From Symbiodinium sp. CCMP2592 (lineage: Eukaryota; Sar; Dinophyceae; Suessiales; Symbiodiniaceae): a stretch of DNA of 64,000 bases. Both the position numbers and the translations under genes were made by a program. Shown one piece after another: positions 20,875 through 30,969 of the stretch; positions within the stretch are counted from its first letter, which is position 1; each line of letters begins with the position of its first letter. The DNA is taken from the NCBI GenBank assembly GCA_905221615.1, contig CAJNDT010005556.1, positions 2,969,519-3,033,518 on the forward strand, given 5' to 3'. The notes under the pieces were generated by a model that had not been told where the DNA came from, ran no database searches, and saw nothing but the letters and a program-made list of their open reading frames with translations.

Positions 20875-20899
20875 GTCTCTGCGTGCCGTCTTGTGACAG

Positions 20900-20980
20900 G
20901 GATCCTGCTAAGCCCAATACCGGGTCTATGTTCGGGATCCATGGTCCGAACGATATATTGAAACGGAGGTGGGAGATGAA
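20900..20980 (+). CDS. Candidate exon abutting a C element
   Basis: Frame DPAKPNTGSMFGIHGPNDIL then KRRWEM. GA donor (GATATG) lies at the very start of a C-family palindrome. Confidence 0.45.
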
Positions 20981-20982
20981 GA

Positions 20983-21090
20983 TATGGGAGTTTCCGAAAA
21001 TAGGGGACCCTAATATAGTACCCTAAATACTAGGATCCCTGTTATAAGGGCCCCAAAATAAGGTACCCCCAATTTTCGGAAACTCCCATA
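20983..21090. mobile_element. C-family element at an exon end
   Basis: TATGGGAGTTTCCGAAAAT... to ...TTCGGAAACTCCCATA. Confidence 0.85.
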
Positions 21091-21134
21091 TGGGCTTGGG
21101 GTTCAGGATGTTGCTTCCTTGTTGTTTTGGGAAG

Positions 21135-21205
21135 AGCGGTTGGATTCCTGAAGCGCTTTCAAACATGTCGAATGATAAGCCTTCATTCTTCTGGCGTAGC
21201 ATAAC
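21135..21205 (+). CDS. Candidate exon of unknown gene
   Basis: Acceptor GTTTTGGGAAG; frame SGWIPEALSNMSNDKPSFFW then RSITV. A partial G-type element follows at once. Confidence 0.45.
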
Positions 21206-21283
21206 CGTTAATTAGGATGCCCAGTAGTACCCGTGTTTTCTTCTTCTGGTTTTCGGGTGGTCTTTGGAGTTGGGCTTCGAGGT

Positions 21284-21445
21284 TTAGGGTTGAGGGTTAA
21301 GGGTCTTATGGGTTTCGGGTCTAGGGTTTTAAGGTTCAGGGTTTAGGGCTAAGGGTCAGGGGTTTAGGGTCAGGGTTTTAAGGGTTCAGGGTTTTACGGG
21401 TTCAGGGGTTTAGGGTTAAGGGCCTAGGGTTCCGGGTTAGGGTGA
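21284..21445 (+). repeat. Degenerate TTTAGGG tract
   Basis: TTTAGGGTTAAGGG/CAGGG variants in intron sequence. Confidence 0.8.
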
Positions 21446-21570
21446 AACTACAAGTTTGGGTGGCTATGCGCGTAGTACCTCGAACTCTTCGTAAATATTT
21501 TAAAGTCTGCACTGCCAAGTAGGGCTCCTTAATACAACTACTTCACATTAAAACAACATAGAAACCTGGA

Positions 21571-21680
21571 GATGAGAGCTTCCGGAAATTAGGGGCACCG
21601 TATTTTGGGATCCTTACAAGCAGGATCCTACTTTTTAGGGTACTATATTAGGATCCCCTCTTCTCGGAAACACCCCATAT
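21571..21680. mobile_element. C-family element
   Basis: Diverged arms GAGAGCTTCCGGAAATT / TCTCGGAAACACCCCAT. Confidence 0.7.
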
Positions 21681-21698
21681 TTGTAGAAAGCCTTGCAG

Positions 21699-21796
21699 CC
21701 GGCCTGAAGTGCGAAGGAGATTCCTCGGAGCCGGCATCAAGCATTGTGAGCCGAGCAGAGTCACCGAGAAGTGACTCTCTGAAGGCATGTGGGGGG
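21699..21796 (+). CDS. Candidate exon, Ser-rich
   Basis: Acceptor AAAGCCTTGCAG, 18 bases after a C element. Frame GLKCEGDSSEPASSIVSRAE then SPRSDSLKACG. A GTGAGC inside could end it early. Confidence 0.4.
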
Positions 21797-22149
21797 TTCA
21801 TCGCTTCTGTTTCCTTTGCTTCAACCCTAAGACCTAAACCCTAAACCCCTAAAGCTTAAACCCTACTTAGTATCCAGAATTGGTACACTGTACACTTCTC
21901 TGTGTAATATTACACCCTATAGAAAGGAGGACTTTTTGGGCATGTTGAATGACGTTTGATTTGGATTTCTCTGGCCGCAAGGTATTTAAACCCAAAAACA
22001 GACGCCGTTACCCTGAGGCTCATTTAGAATCCTATAGGGTCATCCCGAAAAGGAACTACTATGGAGCCTTAGGGTAAGATGCATAAAACTCGGACCCCGA
22101 AAGCCGGGCTTTCGCCTGGAGAGTCGGACGCCGTTCGTCGGTCAATCCT

Positions 22150-22868
22150 ACCTTGAGGTTAAGGTGAACTCTAATTAAGCCCTAAACCCTACTTTTTGTG
22201 GGTTCCTAGTATACAAAAAGATAGGTTCTGGTGAGTTAAGGTAAACTCTAAGCCCTAAACCCTACTTTTTGTTGGTTCTTAGTATGCAAGAAGATAGGAT
22301 CTGGTGAGTTAAGGTAAACTCTGAGCCCTGAACCCTACTTTTTGTGGGTTCCTGGTATACAAAAAGGTAGTTTCTGGTGGGTTAAGGTAAACTCTAAGCC
22401 CTAAACCAACCCTACTTTTTGTGGGTTCCTAGTATACAAAAAGGTAGTTTGTGGTGGGTTAAGGTAAACTCTAAGCCTTAAACCAACCCTACTTTTTGTG
22501 GGTTCCTAGTATACAAAAAGGTAGTTTGTGGTGGGTTAAGGTAAACTCTAAGCCCTAAACCAACCCTACTTTTTGTGGGTTCCTAGTATACAAAAAGGTA
22601 GTTTGTGGTGGGTTAAGGTAAACTCTAAGCCCTAAACCAACCCTACTTTCTGTGGGTTCCTAGTATACAAAAAGGTAGTTTCTGGTGGGTTAAGGTAAAC
22701 TCTAAGCCCTAAACCAACCCTACTTTTTGTGGGTTCCTAGTATACAAAAAGGTAGTTTGTGGTGGGTTAAGGTAAACTCTAAGCCCTAAACCAACCCTAC
22801 TTTTTGTGGGTTCCTAGTATACAAATTAAAAAGGTAGTTTGTGGTGGGTTAAGGTAAACTCTAAGCCC
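22150..22868 (+). repeat. Tandem array, unit about 78 bp, palindromic core
   Basis: About nine units. Each holds CTACTTTTTGTGGGTTCC...TACAAAAAGGTAG, a hairpin, plus GGTTAAGGTAAACTCTAAGCC. Early units differ more; the later ones are nearly identical. Single related units occur near 7184, 52890 and 60950. Confidence 0.9.
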
Positions 22869-22940
22869 CAAAATACCTCAGATTTCAGTGGCACTGGCGA
22901 GGCTCTCTAGGAAGCCGGGCCTCTGGAGCGTTGCAGTTTC

Positions 22941-23066
22941 TCAAAGGGGAAACGGAGGGCCCCGTAAGACCCCTACCCTAGAATGGGCTATATAATGGGT
23001 ATATACTAACTATATTAAGGGTATATACCTAGGGGTCCTTGTTAAGGGTCCCTCCTTTCACCCTTG
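22941..23066. mobile_element. I-family element
   Basis: TCAAAGGGGAAACGGAGGG... to ...CCCTCCTTTCACCCTTGGA. Confidence 0.8.
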
Positions 23067-23220
23067 GAGTTTAGGTTTTGAGGGGTTGAGGCTTCAGGGG
23101 TTTAGGGTTTAAGGGTTTAAAGGTTTAGGGGTTTAGGGTTTAAATTGAGGGTTTAGGGTTTGAAGGTTGAGGGGTTTAGGGGTTTAGGGTTGAAATAGGT
23201 GGCTTGGGGTTTAGGATTTA
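23066..23220 (+). repeat. Degenerate TTTAGGG tract
   Basis: TTTAGGG and TTGAGGG variants after an I element. Confidence 0.8.
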
Positions 23221-23407
23221 AGCGTTCTTACAGGGCTTCGGGGGTTGACACTTTAGGCTTGTAGAGTTTAGGCTTTCGGCCAGTCTTCTTCCAGGTGTTG
23301 TTCCCGTGCGTCACTGCCCAGACCCCCTTTTCAAAAATCCAAAAAATAGATCCCTTAATGGGGGTTCCTCCCGGGGGTCTGGGTGCGGGGCACCTCGGGA
23401 TATACAT

Positions 23408-23540
23408 CATTCGTTCGTTTTGATTCAATGATTGGCGCTGGCTGTGCCAAGAAGCCGAAGAACCTAACCCCACCGCATTTTCGCCTGTATAGCATTCGAT
23501 CCGGTGAACAAGAAAGCTCTTTCGGGGCCTTAGAGTAGGA
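23408..23540 (+). CDS. Candidate exon of unknown gene
   Basis: Open frame SFVRFDSMIGAGCAKKPKNL then TPPHFRLYSIRSGEQESS. Splice sites not clear. Confidence 0.4.
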
Positions 23541-23585
23541 TGTGGGGCTTCCAGGTATGAATATCAAGAATTCACATTAGCAATC

Positions 23586-23733
23586 TTCGAGGCCCCCTCT
23601 GTACTCAATGAATCCAAGGACATGCTGCCGCAATCGCCCGCTGCTGAAAGTGAGCAGCTCGATTCTCTACAGCGAATAACGCTGCGGAAGCGAAGTACTC
23701 TCCATGACTTCTCCATCATGAAGGCTATGATGG
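23586..23733 (+). CDS. Candidate exon of unknown gene
   Basis: Frame IFEAPSVLNESKDMLPQSPA then ESEQLDSLQRITLRKRSTLH and DFSIMKAM. Soluble and charged; it could belong to the channel N-terminus, but nothing proves it. Confidence 0.45.
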
Positions 23734-24105
23734 GGGGTATAAAGGGCCGATAAAGGATTCCCTGAATGGTACCATAAGGCTCCCTTTAAGGTACCTCTAA
23801 GGGAGCAGTTCAAATGACTTCTTATATGAACCCTGAGAAGGATCCCTTAAAGGAGCCCTTTACGGCTCCGATAAAGGTTCCTTTCAGTGTGGAAAGTTGG
23901 GGCCTGCTGGGCTCGCAGAGCTTTAAAGTTCGTTCTAGGGGTTACCTCACGGGTTACCTTAAACAACCACCGTAAAGCTGCTCTTTAAGTTCTCACTATG
24001 AGCCCTGATCTAGCATTTATGGAGAACCTACAGAAAGTAAGTTTGGTAGCTCCAGGTAGCTTTAGCAATTTAGCTGCTTCTCCGGTGTAGCAGGTGAAGA
24101 ATGAC

Positions 24106-24229
24106 TACTAGGAGGATCATGGGACTTAGCAAGTAAGGTTATAAGTACCTTAATTGGGGTTATATGTAGTTATAAGTATAGTTACCCCAAATATCACCCT
24201 AGTTACTAAGTCCCATGATCCTTTAAGTA
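24106..24229. mobile_element. A-family palindromic element
   Basis: Complete; starts TACTAGGAGGATC, ends CTTTAAGTA. Confidence 0.8.
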
Positions 24230-24422
24230 GCCGGCATAACCACCCTGAGTAGAAAACGGTTCAGATCATTTCACGCATCAACGTCTTGTGGTTTCTGTGT
24301 TGGGACTGAGCTGGGATGTTAGGACCTTAGCTTTGGGGCTTGCTTAGTGGGCTGAAAAGGCTAACTTTATAAGGGGTTCTAAATGGCAGCTGCTTAGGGT
24401 CTAGTCTAGTGTTTCCGTTCTC

Positions 24423-24531
24423 TGGAGAAGATGGGCACGGGCAAGAAAGCAGGAGCCCTGCTCTAGAAGCTGCCGTGGTCGGGAAGAGCAGGAGCAGGGC
24501 AACGACTTCCCATGCAGAGAGACTGTTGATG
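24423..24531 (+). CDS. Candidate exon abutting a B element
   Basis: Frame GEDGHGQESRSPALEAAVVG then KSRSRATTSHAER ends at the start of a B-family palindrome. A second frame is open. Confidence 0.35.
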
Positions 24532-24668
24532 GACAAAATCCTGCATTACCCTTTATTTGGAATGTACCATAATTCCCATAGTTTAGAGTCCTTAGGGTCA
24601 TGCAGGATTTATATCCCTAAACCCTAAAGATCCCTTAAAGGAGCCCTAGGGATTTTGTCCATCAACCG
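24532..24668. mobile_element. B-family element with insertion
   Basis: Extra 35 bases (CCCTAAA plus GATCCCTTAAAGG) at the same place as in the copy at 62814. Confidence 0.75.
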
Positions 24669-24746
24669 GATGATGGCAGGGTCGAGGACCAAGTTTCCTG
24701 ATCGTTGGAGTCTGGCCCAGGGCATTGGTGTACGCCCCGGGCTTGA

Positions 24747-24855
24747 CCCAGAGCCTCCAAAACCCCTTAATTAAGGAATATACCCTTAAAGTATAGTAGG
24801 ATCCATAATGTGATTTAAGGTATATTCCTTAATTAAGGGGTTTTGGAGGCTCTGG
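24747..24855. mobile_element. E-family element
   Basis: CCCAGAGCCTCCAAAACCCC... to ...TTTTGGAGGCTCTGGG. Confidence 0.85.
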
Positions 24856-25080
24856 GCACACCCACGAATAACGATAAGAAGGACACCGCAGGCAGGTCAC
24901 GCGCATGAGCGGCAAGTCTTGCCTACAGCATGCAACCTAATTGGGTTCAGTTTAGTGTAGTTATAGTTCTATTGAGTAGCTACCTACTAAATCCCCGAAC
25001 CCTCGAGGCAGGAACTTTGATCCCTTCCCAATTCTTTGAACCCTCTGAAGCCCTTAACCGTGAAAGCCCTTAAACCTTGA

Positions 25081-25149
25081 ATGCCTCCAACGCGAGACAC
25101 CTCTGACGATGTGGAGCATGACTCCGAAACCCACAGCCCCAAATTGCAG
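25081..25149 (+). CDS. Candidate N-terminal exon (MPPTRDTSDD...)
   Basis: An open segment begins at an ATG and ends in LQ at a GTACCA donor. It is acidic and Ser/Thr-rich, as cytosolic N-termini of channels often are. It joins in phase 0 to the next candidate at 25471. Start choice is only the first in-frame ATG; upstream exon sequence is equally possible. Confidence 0.35.
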
Positions 25150-25158
25150 GTACCACCC

Positions 25159-25269
25159 TAATGTAGGAACCTAAATTAAGAAACCCTGTGCCTAGAACCC
25201 CAAAATAGCAGGATTCATATAAGGAACCCTCATAAAGGCCCAAGGTTTCTTAATCAGGTGCCTACATTA
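25159..25269. mobile_element. H-family element
   Basis: TAATGTAGGAACCT... to ...CAGGTGCCTACATTA. Confidence 0.85.
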
Positions 25270-25470
25270 ACCCTGTAAACCCTTAAACCCTATTCCCCTA
25301 AACCCTATACCCTAGAACATAAAGAAGCTAACCACTATTATGATCAGCCTGGGAGGTACAAACGGTGAACCCAACGCAACCCTCGGCTGTGAAGCCTTGG
25401 TTGCTTGGCTGATGCACTCTTTGGGACGGCTTTTGTTTTTGGATGTAGGCTTGGGCTGTTTGGCTAACAG

Positions 25471-25561
25471 GTGCAATACACCAGTCAATGCAGTTCAAAA
25501 AGATCGGAAGCCTTTGTGGACAGACAGCGAGACTCAGACGATGAGAGAGAGCGAGAGAGGG
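25471..25561 (+). CDS. Candidate N-terminal exon, charged (RDSDDERERER)
   Basis: Acceptor TGGCTAACAG is followed by an open frame ending in a strongly charged D/E/R run. Phase agrees with the 25149 donor. The 3' end is not defined. A competing frame in the same place is open but less protein-like. Confidence 0.35.
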
Positions 25562-25647
25562 GTTTAGACCTTAGGCCAGTAACTAGTAGATTGTCTTAAT
25601 AGCTGAATGAGTGCACTTTACACTTTTGGGGTAATATTCTATTACTA

Positions 25648-25757
25648 CAGAGGCTTAAATTTAGATAATGACCTATACTACTCTGGGAGTTCCAAACTAC
25701 ATGTATAGTAGAATATACCCTCCCAAACCCTATTCTAATTATTAAGGCCCCTATTTC
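25648..25757. mobile_element. J-family element
   Basis: ACAGAGGCTTAAAT... to ...CTAATTATTAAGGCCCCTAT. Confidence 0.65.
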
Positions 25758-26059
25758 ATACCGTACGGAACTGAACATATGCGCTTTTTCCCTAAGTGCC
25801 AAGCCGCGGGGGTCAATGACCTTGACCCCAAACCACAAAACCTCAATCCAGGGGGGCCTTAACAATTGAAAACAGGGTTCCTTGGTTCCGAAGAGCTGAC
25901 GATTAGGGCTTAGCATTGGGGCCTGATTAAAGCATTTGTTTGTTTTGCAGGGCATGTGATGCAGTAATGATACCTAAAGCCTCAAAGATCTCGACCTTGA
26001 GAGTGTAGGGTGCGTGCTTCAACGTTCGGGGTTTAGGGCTTTGAGTTGCGGTCTTCCAG

Positions 26060-26083
26060 TCCTTAGATGATCTTGATCTGCAT
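26060..26083 (+). CDS. Candidate micro-exon SLDDLDLH
   Basis: Acceptor GCGGTCTTCCAG precedes 24 nt that end exactly where a C-family palindrome starts (GTGGGA could be the donor). Possible pre-S1 exon; short, so weak. Confidence 0.25.
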
Positions 26084-26392
26084 GTGGGAGTTTCCGAAAG
26101 TAGGAGACCCTACTACAGTACCCCAAACAGTAGGATCCGTCTCCTAAGGGCCCGAGGAGGAGGTACCCTTTATAATAGTTCCCTAGAGTCCCCAAATAGT
26201 ACGGCACCCTTCTCAAAAGGACCCTAAAAGGGACCCTACAGTTGATGATATAAATCCTGCATGACCCAGAGTAAGGAATATACCATAATTCCCGTAGTTT
26301 AGAGTCAATACCCTTTATATTTTTCCATAGTTTACGGTCCTTAAGGTCATGCAGGATGTATATCATCAACAGTAGTTTAGAAAACTGCCCAT
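26080..26392. mobile_element. Composite: C element containing D-type and B elements
   Basis: C left arm GTGGGAGTTTCCGAAAG, then a D-like TAGTACGGCACCC...AAAGGGACCCT part, then a complete B element, then a C-like right arm GAAAACTGCCCATG. Confidence 0.65.
26237..26374. mobile_element. B-family element nested in a C/D composite
   Basis: TACAGTTGATGATATAAATC... to ...TATCATCAACAGTA, with an internal partial duplication (CCATAGTTTA). Confidence 0.8.
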
Positions 26393-26401
26393 GTGAGAAA
26401 G

Positions 26402-26474
26402 GTACGTGATCAACCCTGCGAGATGTCCCATGGGCGGAGCATGGCAGATCCTCGTTTCTTGGCGCGTTCTTCTG
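26402..26474 (+). CDS. K+ channel exon, pre-S1 cytosolic segment
   Basis: The open frame starts VRDQPCEMSHGR and ends RFLARSS at a GTTGGC donor in phase 1. It joins in phase to the S1 exon at 26609. The sequence at the donor (TTCTTCTGG) resembles that at the next acceptor (TTCATCAGC), a recurrent feature of this gene. Preceding AG is in GTGAGAAAG, ten bases after a composite C-family element. Confidence 0.5.
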
Positions 26475-26608
26475 GTTGGCTCTTAGATTTTTAATTTTTG
26501 GGGGTTTCTATATTAACTATACTGAGGTCTTAGATGTTTAACTTGTTGGGGTTTCTTTTACCTATACTGAGGAGGCTAAACGTTTAACTTTTAGGAGGGG
26601 TTCATCAG

Positions 26609-26658
26609 CCAAGGTGTGTGCGTCCCTGATCTTCGTGGCCTTAGTCACGCCGGTGCAG
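26609..26658 (+). CDS. K+ channel exon, S1
   Basis: The frame reads AKVCASLIFVALVTPVQ, the hydrophobic S1 with the P-x-Q/E end typical of EAG/CNG-type channels. Acceptor TTCATCAG, donor GC (GCCGAA) after GTGCAG, phase 0. The open frame runs on into a (TAC)n microsatellite, which I read as intron. Joining to 28868 restores the usual S1-S2 spacing. Confidence 0.75.
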
Positions 26659-26739
26659 GCCGAATTCTGGCGCTTAGGGGATTACCAGCGGCAGCAAAAT
26701 CTTACCTTCTTCAGGACTTACACAAAAAAAGAAGCCAGA

Positions 26740-26740
26740 C

Positions 26741-26786
<46 letters not shown>

Positions 26787-26824
26787 TTCTACTTCTACTT
26801 CTACTTCTACTTCTACTACTACTA
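26740..26824 (+). repeat. (TAC)n and (TTCTAC)n microsatellite
   Basis: Pure trinucleotide then hexanucleotide repeat in the intron after S1. It makes long but meaningless ORFs. Confidence 0.95.
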
Positions 26825-26965
26825 AGGAAGCCTAAACAAACGGGTTTTTTTCGGCCTACAGGTCGGATTTAGGCTTCGGGTTCTGGGTTAAGGGCATGGT
26901 TGGGACAGAAGAGAACCGAAACTTGAGGGTGTAAGATATGTGTCGGAACAAGTGCCAATGATTAC

Positions 26966-27070
26966 TACGGTTGATGGTATAAATCCTGCATAACCCATAA
27001 TAAGGAATATACCATAACTCTCATAGTTTAGGGTCGTTAAGGTAATGCAGGGTTTATATCATCAACAGTG
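26966..27070. mobile_element. B-family palindromic element
   Basis: TACGGTTGATGG... to ...ATCATCAACAGTG. Confidence 0.8.
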
Positions 27071-27305
27071 GTGCCTAGGGTTCTGTATTGTCAGTATGTC
27101 AGACAACGTCGACAAAACCTTATTCCAGTTACTAAGGCACCTGTATTTGGATACTTACCGGGTTTGGGGTGTAAGATGCGTGCAGCTCTAGGCCGTTGTG
27201 CAACCGGCGAGGGTGAGTGAGGGTTTAATGTAGTGGCTTAGGGTTTAGGGAATTGTTGAGAGCAGTAGTCCTTAGGTTCCTTAATATACAGTATATCCTG
27301 AATCA

Positions 27306-27410
27306 TACGGTTGATGATATAAATCCTGCATTACCCATAATATGGCATATACCATAATTCCCATAGTTTAGGGTCCTTAAGGTCATGCAGGATTTATATC
27401 ATCAACCGTA
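27306..27410. mobile_element. B-family palindromic element
   Basis: Near-consensus 105-bp copy. Confidence 0.85.
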
Positions 27411-27678
27411 TTGCCCAACACCTTGTTCTAATTATCAGGCCCCATCAGGCGTTGACTTTCGGGCTTCAGGTTCAGCTTTCAGCATTTAGCTTCAAGCCTC
27501 GCAACTTAGGTAAACCCTAAGCCCCAAACCCTAGGAGCCTAGACCCTAAGCCCCATGACCTAGAACCTAAACCCTCGACCCTAGGATTCGGGGTTCAGTG
27601 TACCTTACCCCTACTCCTTTGTCACCCGGACGAAGACCTTTTACCGTAACAATGACCTTGAACCTTAAACCCTGAAGC

Positions 27679-27684
27679 TCTATA

Positions 27685-27754
<70 letters not shown>
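27679..27754. repeat. (TA)n microsatellite
   Basis: About 75 bases of TA with ACA/GTA interruptions. Confidence 0.95.
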
Positions 27755-27755
<1 letters not shown>

Positions 27756-28149
27756 CGTGTCCTAGTGCCCGGCCCTGATCCTGCTCGACATGCCAAGAAA
27801 TCCCGCGGCTAAACCCCCAAACCCGAAACCCCTGTATGAAGCTAAACCCAGCAGTTTACGTCATGAAACCCCGCTCAAAGGCTCAGAGCACCTTGTAACC
27901 AGTTGCAAAGCAAGCGTTTTTGTAATTCAGGGCTAACGATACAAACGATTTAGGGTTAAGATCCACCTAATTACAGTGTAGTTGGGATGTCCCCCGATCT
28001 GCCAAGTAGACCCTAAACAGAATACAGACCCTCCCAAGACCACTATGATGCTTTATGCCCTGGTGAAGCCTTAATGGGCCCGGTGTAACAGAAGACCAAT
28101 ACAGAGGCCTAGAGAATTAAAGGGTTGTATAAGGGTTTCCATAGGTTAT

Positions 28150-28264
28150 AATAGAGGGGCCTAAATAACTACCTGTATAATTTTGGGAGTTCCTTAATAT
28201 AATCCTTGTAATCATAGCATAATGGGCTCCAAAACCCTATTCTAACTAAAAGGGCCGCTATGCT
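28150..28264. mobile_element. J-family element
   Basis: ATAGAGGGGCCTAAATAAC... to ...CTAACTAAAAGGGCCGCTAT. Confidence 0.65.
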
Positions 28265-28867
28265 AGGCCTCCGCCGCAAGATATGATACCTGCTGTCGAG
28301 GTTTCGTGTGTTGGGGTTTCGGGCGTTTCCGGTTTAGGGCTTGGAGTTCAGAGTTGAGGTATGGGGTTAGAGTTTGGGACGTTTGGGGCTGAGGGTTGCA
28401 ATGCAAAATCTATATCATGTGCTTGGTATTGAGCTCTCTTAGGACACTTGTGGATCCTTTTCATCTAAATTCTAAATCGTTGTTTAGACCCCTGCCCCGC
28501 TCTTTAATCAGGAGTTTTAAGGGGATCCTAACATGGAGGCCCTTAAAGGAAGGGGTGTTACTACTTCTGTTTCTACATCCTGAACCCAACAGCCCTGAAG
28601 TTTAAAATCCTTGTCATGATGCAGCTGGAAAAGACAACCTTGAATTCAGTCGGCTTGGCCTTACATCCCCCACCCTGGCATAAGACCCCGCAAGCCCCTT
28701 TGCCCCAAAGTCCTTAAACCTGGCTGGAACACCATATAAGACCCTCAAACCGCCTTCCCGACGCCCCCCCCCACCTGAGACCCTAAACCCCCTACACCCT
28801 CGCACCCTACCCACCGGAACCCCCAAACTCTAAACCCCGAACTGCTGCACCCTGCTCATCAGCACAG

Positions 28868-28912
28868 CGCGAGGTCTGCTTGCTGCAGGTGCGGTACAAC
28901 GCTGCGTTCTTC
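28868..28912 (+). CDS. K+ channel exon, S1-S2 linker
   Basis: Reads REVCLLQVRYNAAFF between acceptor GCACAG and donor GTGAGC, phase 0 on both sides. The motif RYNAxFF just before S2 is usual in protist cNBD channels (RFNALFF). The 15 codons link S1 directly to the S2 exon. Confidence 0.65.
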
Positions 28913-29428
28913 GTGAGCGTGCTGGCTCCCTCGTCTCGTATTTTGGGCTTAGAGTTGAGGGGTTTAGGGGCTTTAGGGAATATAAGGGCTTGCTGGGGTT
29001 CCTTTAAGGGTTCTGTAAGGTGTCTATAGGGGTGTAGGGTTTGGTGGAGGTTTAGGCTTTAGGTGTTCAGACGTCTAGGGTGTTGAAGGTGTATAGGGGC
29101 TTAGGTGTTTTTAGGATTTAGGGATTGGGGCTTCGGGTTTGGGGTGCTGGCTCCACCCTCCCTTAGCCAGGATTATATTCTGGGAATCACAGTAGAACCC
29201 TTTTTGCCCATTTCGTTTTGGAGTCTTCTTATCATAACCGAGCAGTAGGAAAAGGGTGCCCTAGGAAAAGGATGCCGAATTACGAAGGCGCTAAATCCCT
29301 AAACCCCTCAATCCCTAAAGCCCTAAAGCTCTAAAGCCTAAACCCTCCTAGCATTGAAGTTTCTTTATGATAACCGAATAGTAGGCAAAAGGTACCCTGG
29401 ATTTTCACGGGCTACTGGGGAAACCAAG

Positions 29429-29538
29429 TAATGTAGGAATCTGATTAAGCAACCCTGGCTCTTAATCACCCCAAAATAGTAGGGCTCATATAAGGAACCC
29501 TAACGAACACCCAGGGTTTCTAATCAGATTCTTACATC
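29429..29538. mobile_element. H-family element
   Basis: TAATGTAGGAATCTGATT... to ...CAGATTCTTACATCA. Confidence 0.8.
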
Positions 29539-29647
29539 ATTGCGGATCCTACTTTAGTTTGGTGAATACTCCTTCAAAAAAGGATATTTGGAGTCTCCTA
29601 AACCCTATACATCCCTTCTAGCTCCCTTAAAGGAACCCTGGGAGGGA

Positions 29648-29742
29648 TTTTTGGAAGATCTGAGTCGCGTTATTTCAGCGGTTTCAGGGAGTCCTGGCCG
29701 GGGGTCGGAGATGTCTGAAGCCGAACGCGAATCTAGGGTTCC
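29648..29742 (+). CDS. Candidate exon in the S1-S2 region
   Basis: Frame FLEDLSRVISAVSGSPGRGS then EMSEAERESR is protein-like, but the channel exons on either side join in phase without it. It may be an alternative exon or chance. Confidence 0.3.
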
Positions 29743-29906
29743 TTTAAAGGGGTCTATCAGGGCTATTATAGGGGTTTAGCTGTTCGATGATATCATTCCT
29801 GAGAGTTCCGTAATGTAGGAACCAGATTAAGAATAGGGTTCCTTTAAAGGGATCCTTAAAGGGCTCTATAAGGGATCTATAGTAGGGTTCTATAATATAG
29901 GGGCCC

Positions 29907-30015
29907 TAATGTAGGAACCTGGTTAAGAAACCCTGGGTCTTTATCAGGGTTTTTCATAATCGTACTATTTGGGGGTCATTCAGGGCCAAGGCTTCTTAAT
30001 CAGCTTCCTACATTA
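29907..30015. mobile_element. H-family element
   Basis: TAATGTAGGAACCTGG... to ...CAGCTTCCTACATTA; a lone H left end lies at 29811. Confidence 0.8.
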
Positions 30016-30207
30016 CCCCAAGCCCCAAAAAGAATCGAACCCTAAAACCAAAAGAAAAGCTTAGCCCCAACTTCGAGAAAAAAACAAAAACCCGGTACTG
30101 GGGCTTGTGGATCTTAAGTTTTTTGGAACTTCGAGTTGGGAGCTACAAAGTTCAACTTACGTGTGCCTTTACAACTCTGTCGGCATTTACGCCCTACTTC
30201 AACTTAG

Positions 30208-30293
30208 ACGCCCAGTGGACTTAGTAAGTAGGTTATAGGCTATAGGTAGAGTTACCATTACCTTATATGGAGTTACCCCGGCCTCCAAGAAGG
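30208..30293. mobile_element. A-family fragment
   Basis: Diverged and shortened arms (CCAGTGGACTTAG... / ...CCCCGGCCTCCAAG). Confidence 0.5.
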
Positions 30294-30611
30294 AATCCCG
30301 GAAATCCTAATGCCTGCATAAAGCCCGCGTAGACTCCAGCTCTTATGGTCGACAGGCTCCTTCTGATCCCCCAAAACCTGATATATTAGACTTGGGTAAC
30401 TCCCCCACTCAGTAATAGCTGAATAAGATTCATAATATAGATATATTAGGACCTTAATCGTAGGCCTATTATTACTATTATCGACTCTTACTGTAGGGGG
30501 GCAGTACCTAATATTAGACCAACACACGGGAAGACTGATCGCCGCGATTCCACAGGCTCCTGAATTTTGTTGACACCTGAATCTCTTAGAAGCTTAACTT
30601 TGGTGTCATCA

Positions 30612-30715
30612 TCGGGACCCTCAGGGGGGAAGGGGGTAGGGGACTATACTTTCTTGAGTAGGCCTTATTAGGTCCTCATTAAGGGCCCCCCCCTAAGGGT
30701 TCCCCTCATGTCATG
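30612..30715. mobile_element. R-family G/C-rich palindrome
   Basis: CGGGACCCTCAGGGGGG... to ...CCCCCCCCTAAGGGTTCCCC, just upstream of the S2 exon. Confidence 0.6.
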
Positions 30716-30750
30716 TACCCCAAATCCCGATATTTTTTCGAAAGTTCCAG

Positions 30751-30834
30751 GTGGACTTCATCTTCTTCATCGACATGATGCTGCAGTTCTGCACCGCCTA
30801 CACGAGGAACACGCCTTCGGGCGTGGTTTTGGAG
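30751..30834 (+). CDS. K+ channel exon, S2
   Basis: Reads VDFIFFIDMMLQFCTAY then TRNTPSGVVLE. The F-I-D in the middle of S2 is the conserved charge-transfer-centre acidic residue of voltage sensors. Acceptor AAAGTTCCAG; donor GC (GCGGCG) after GGAG, phase 0. Introns on both sides carry R-family palindromes in opposite orientation. Confidence 0.85.
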
Positions 30835-30969
30835 GCGGCGAGCAGTCTCTCTTGGGGCTCTCATGTTCGGGGCCACAGAAGCCTTGGGCTTCCTTATAAG
30901 GAGGTTTATATGGCATATCTTAGAAGCTGCCCCCACCCTGTAATAGTGACTATAAGGATTATTTGAAAC

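Larger units (their letters stand above)
27411..28860. other. S1-S2 intron remainder
   Basis: CCCTAAA-like text, a (TA)n, a J element. Weak coding-like pieces at 27619 (SFVTRTKTFYRNND), 27768 and 28610, none needed for the channel. Confidence 0.5.

Noticed and set aside
22150-22868. CRISPR-like array
   Set aside because: Units are contiguous with no spacers of independent sequence, and the host is eukaryotic.
26614-26835. Continuous ORF from S1 into a Thr/Ser or Tyr tract
   Set aside because: The tract is a (TAC)n microsatellite; stopping at GTGCAG/GC and joining to 28868 restores family spacing.
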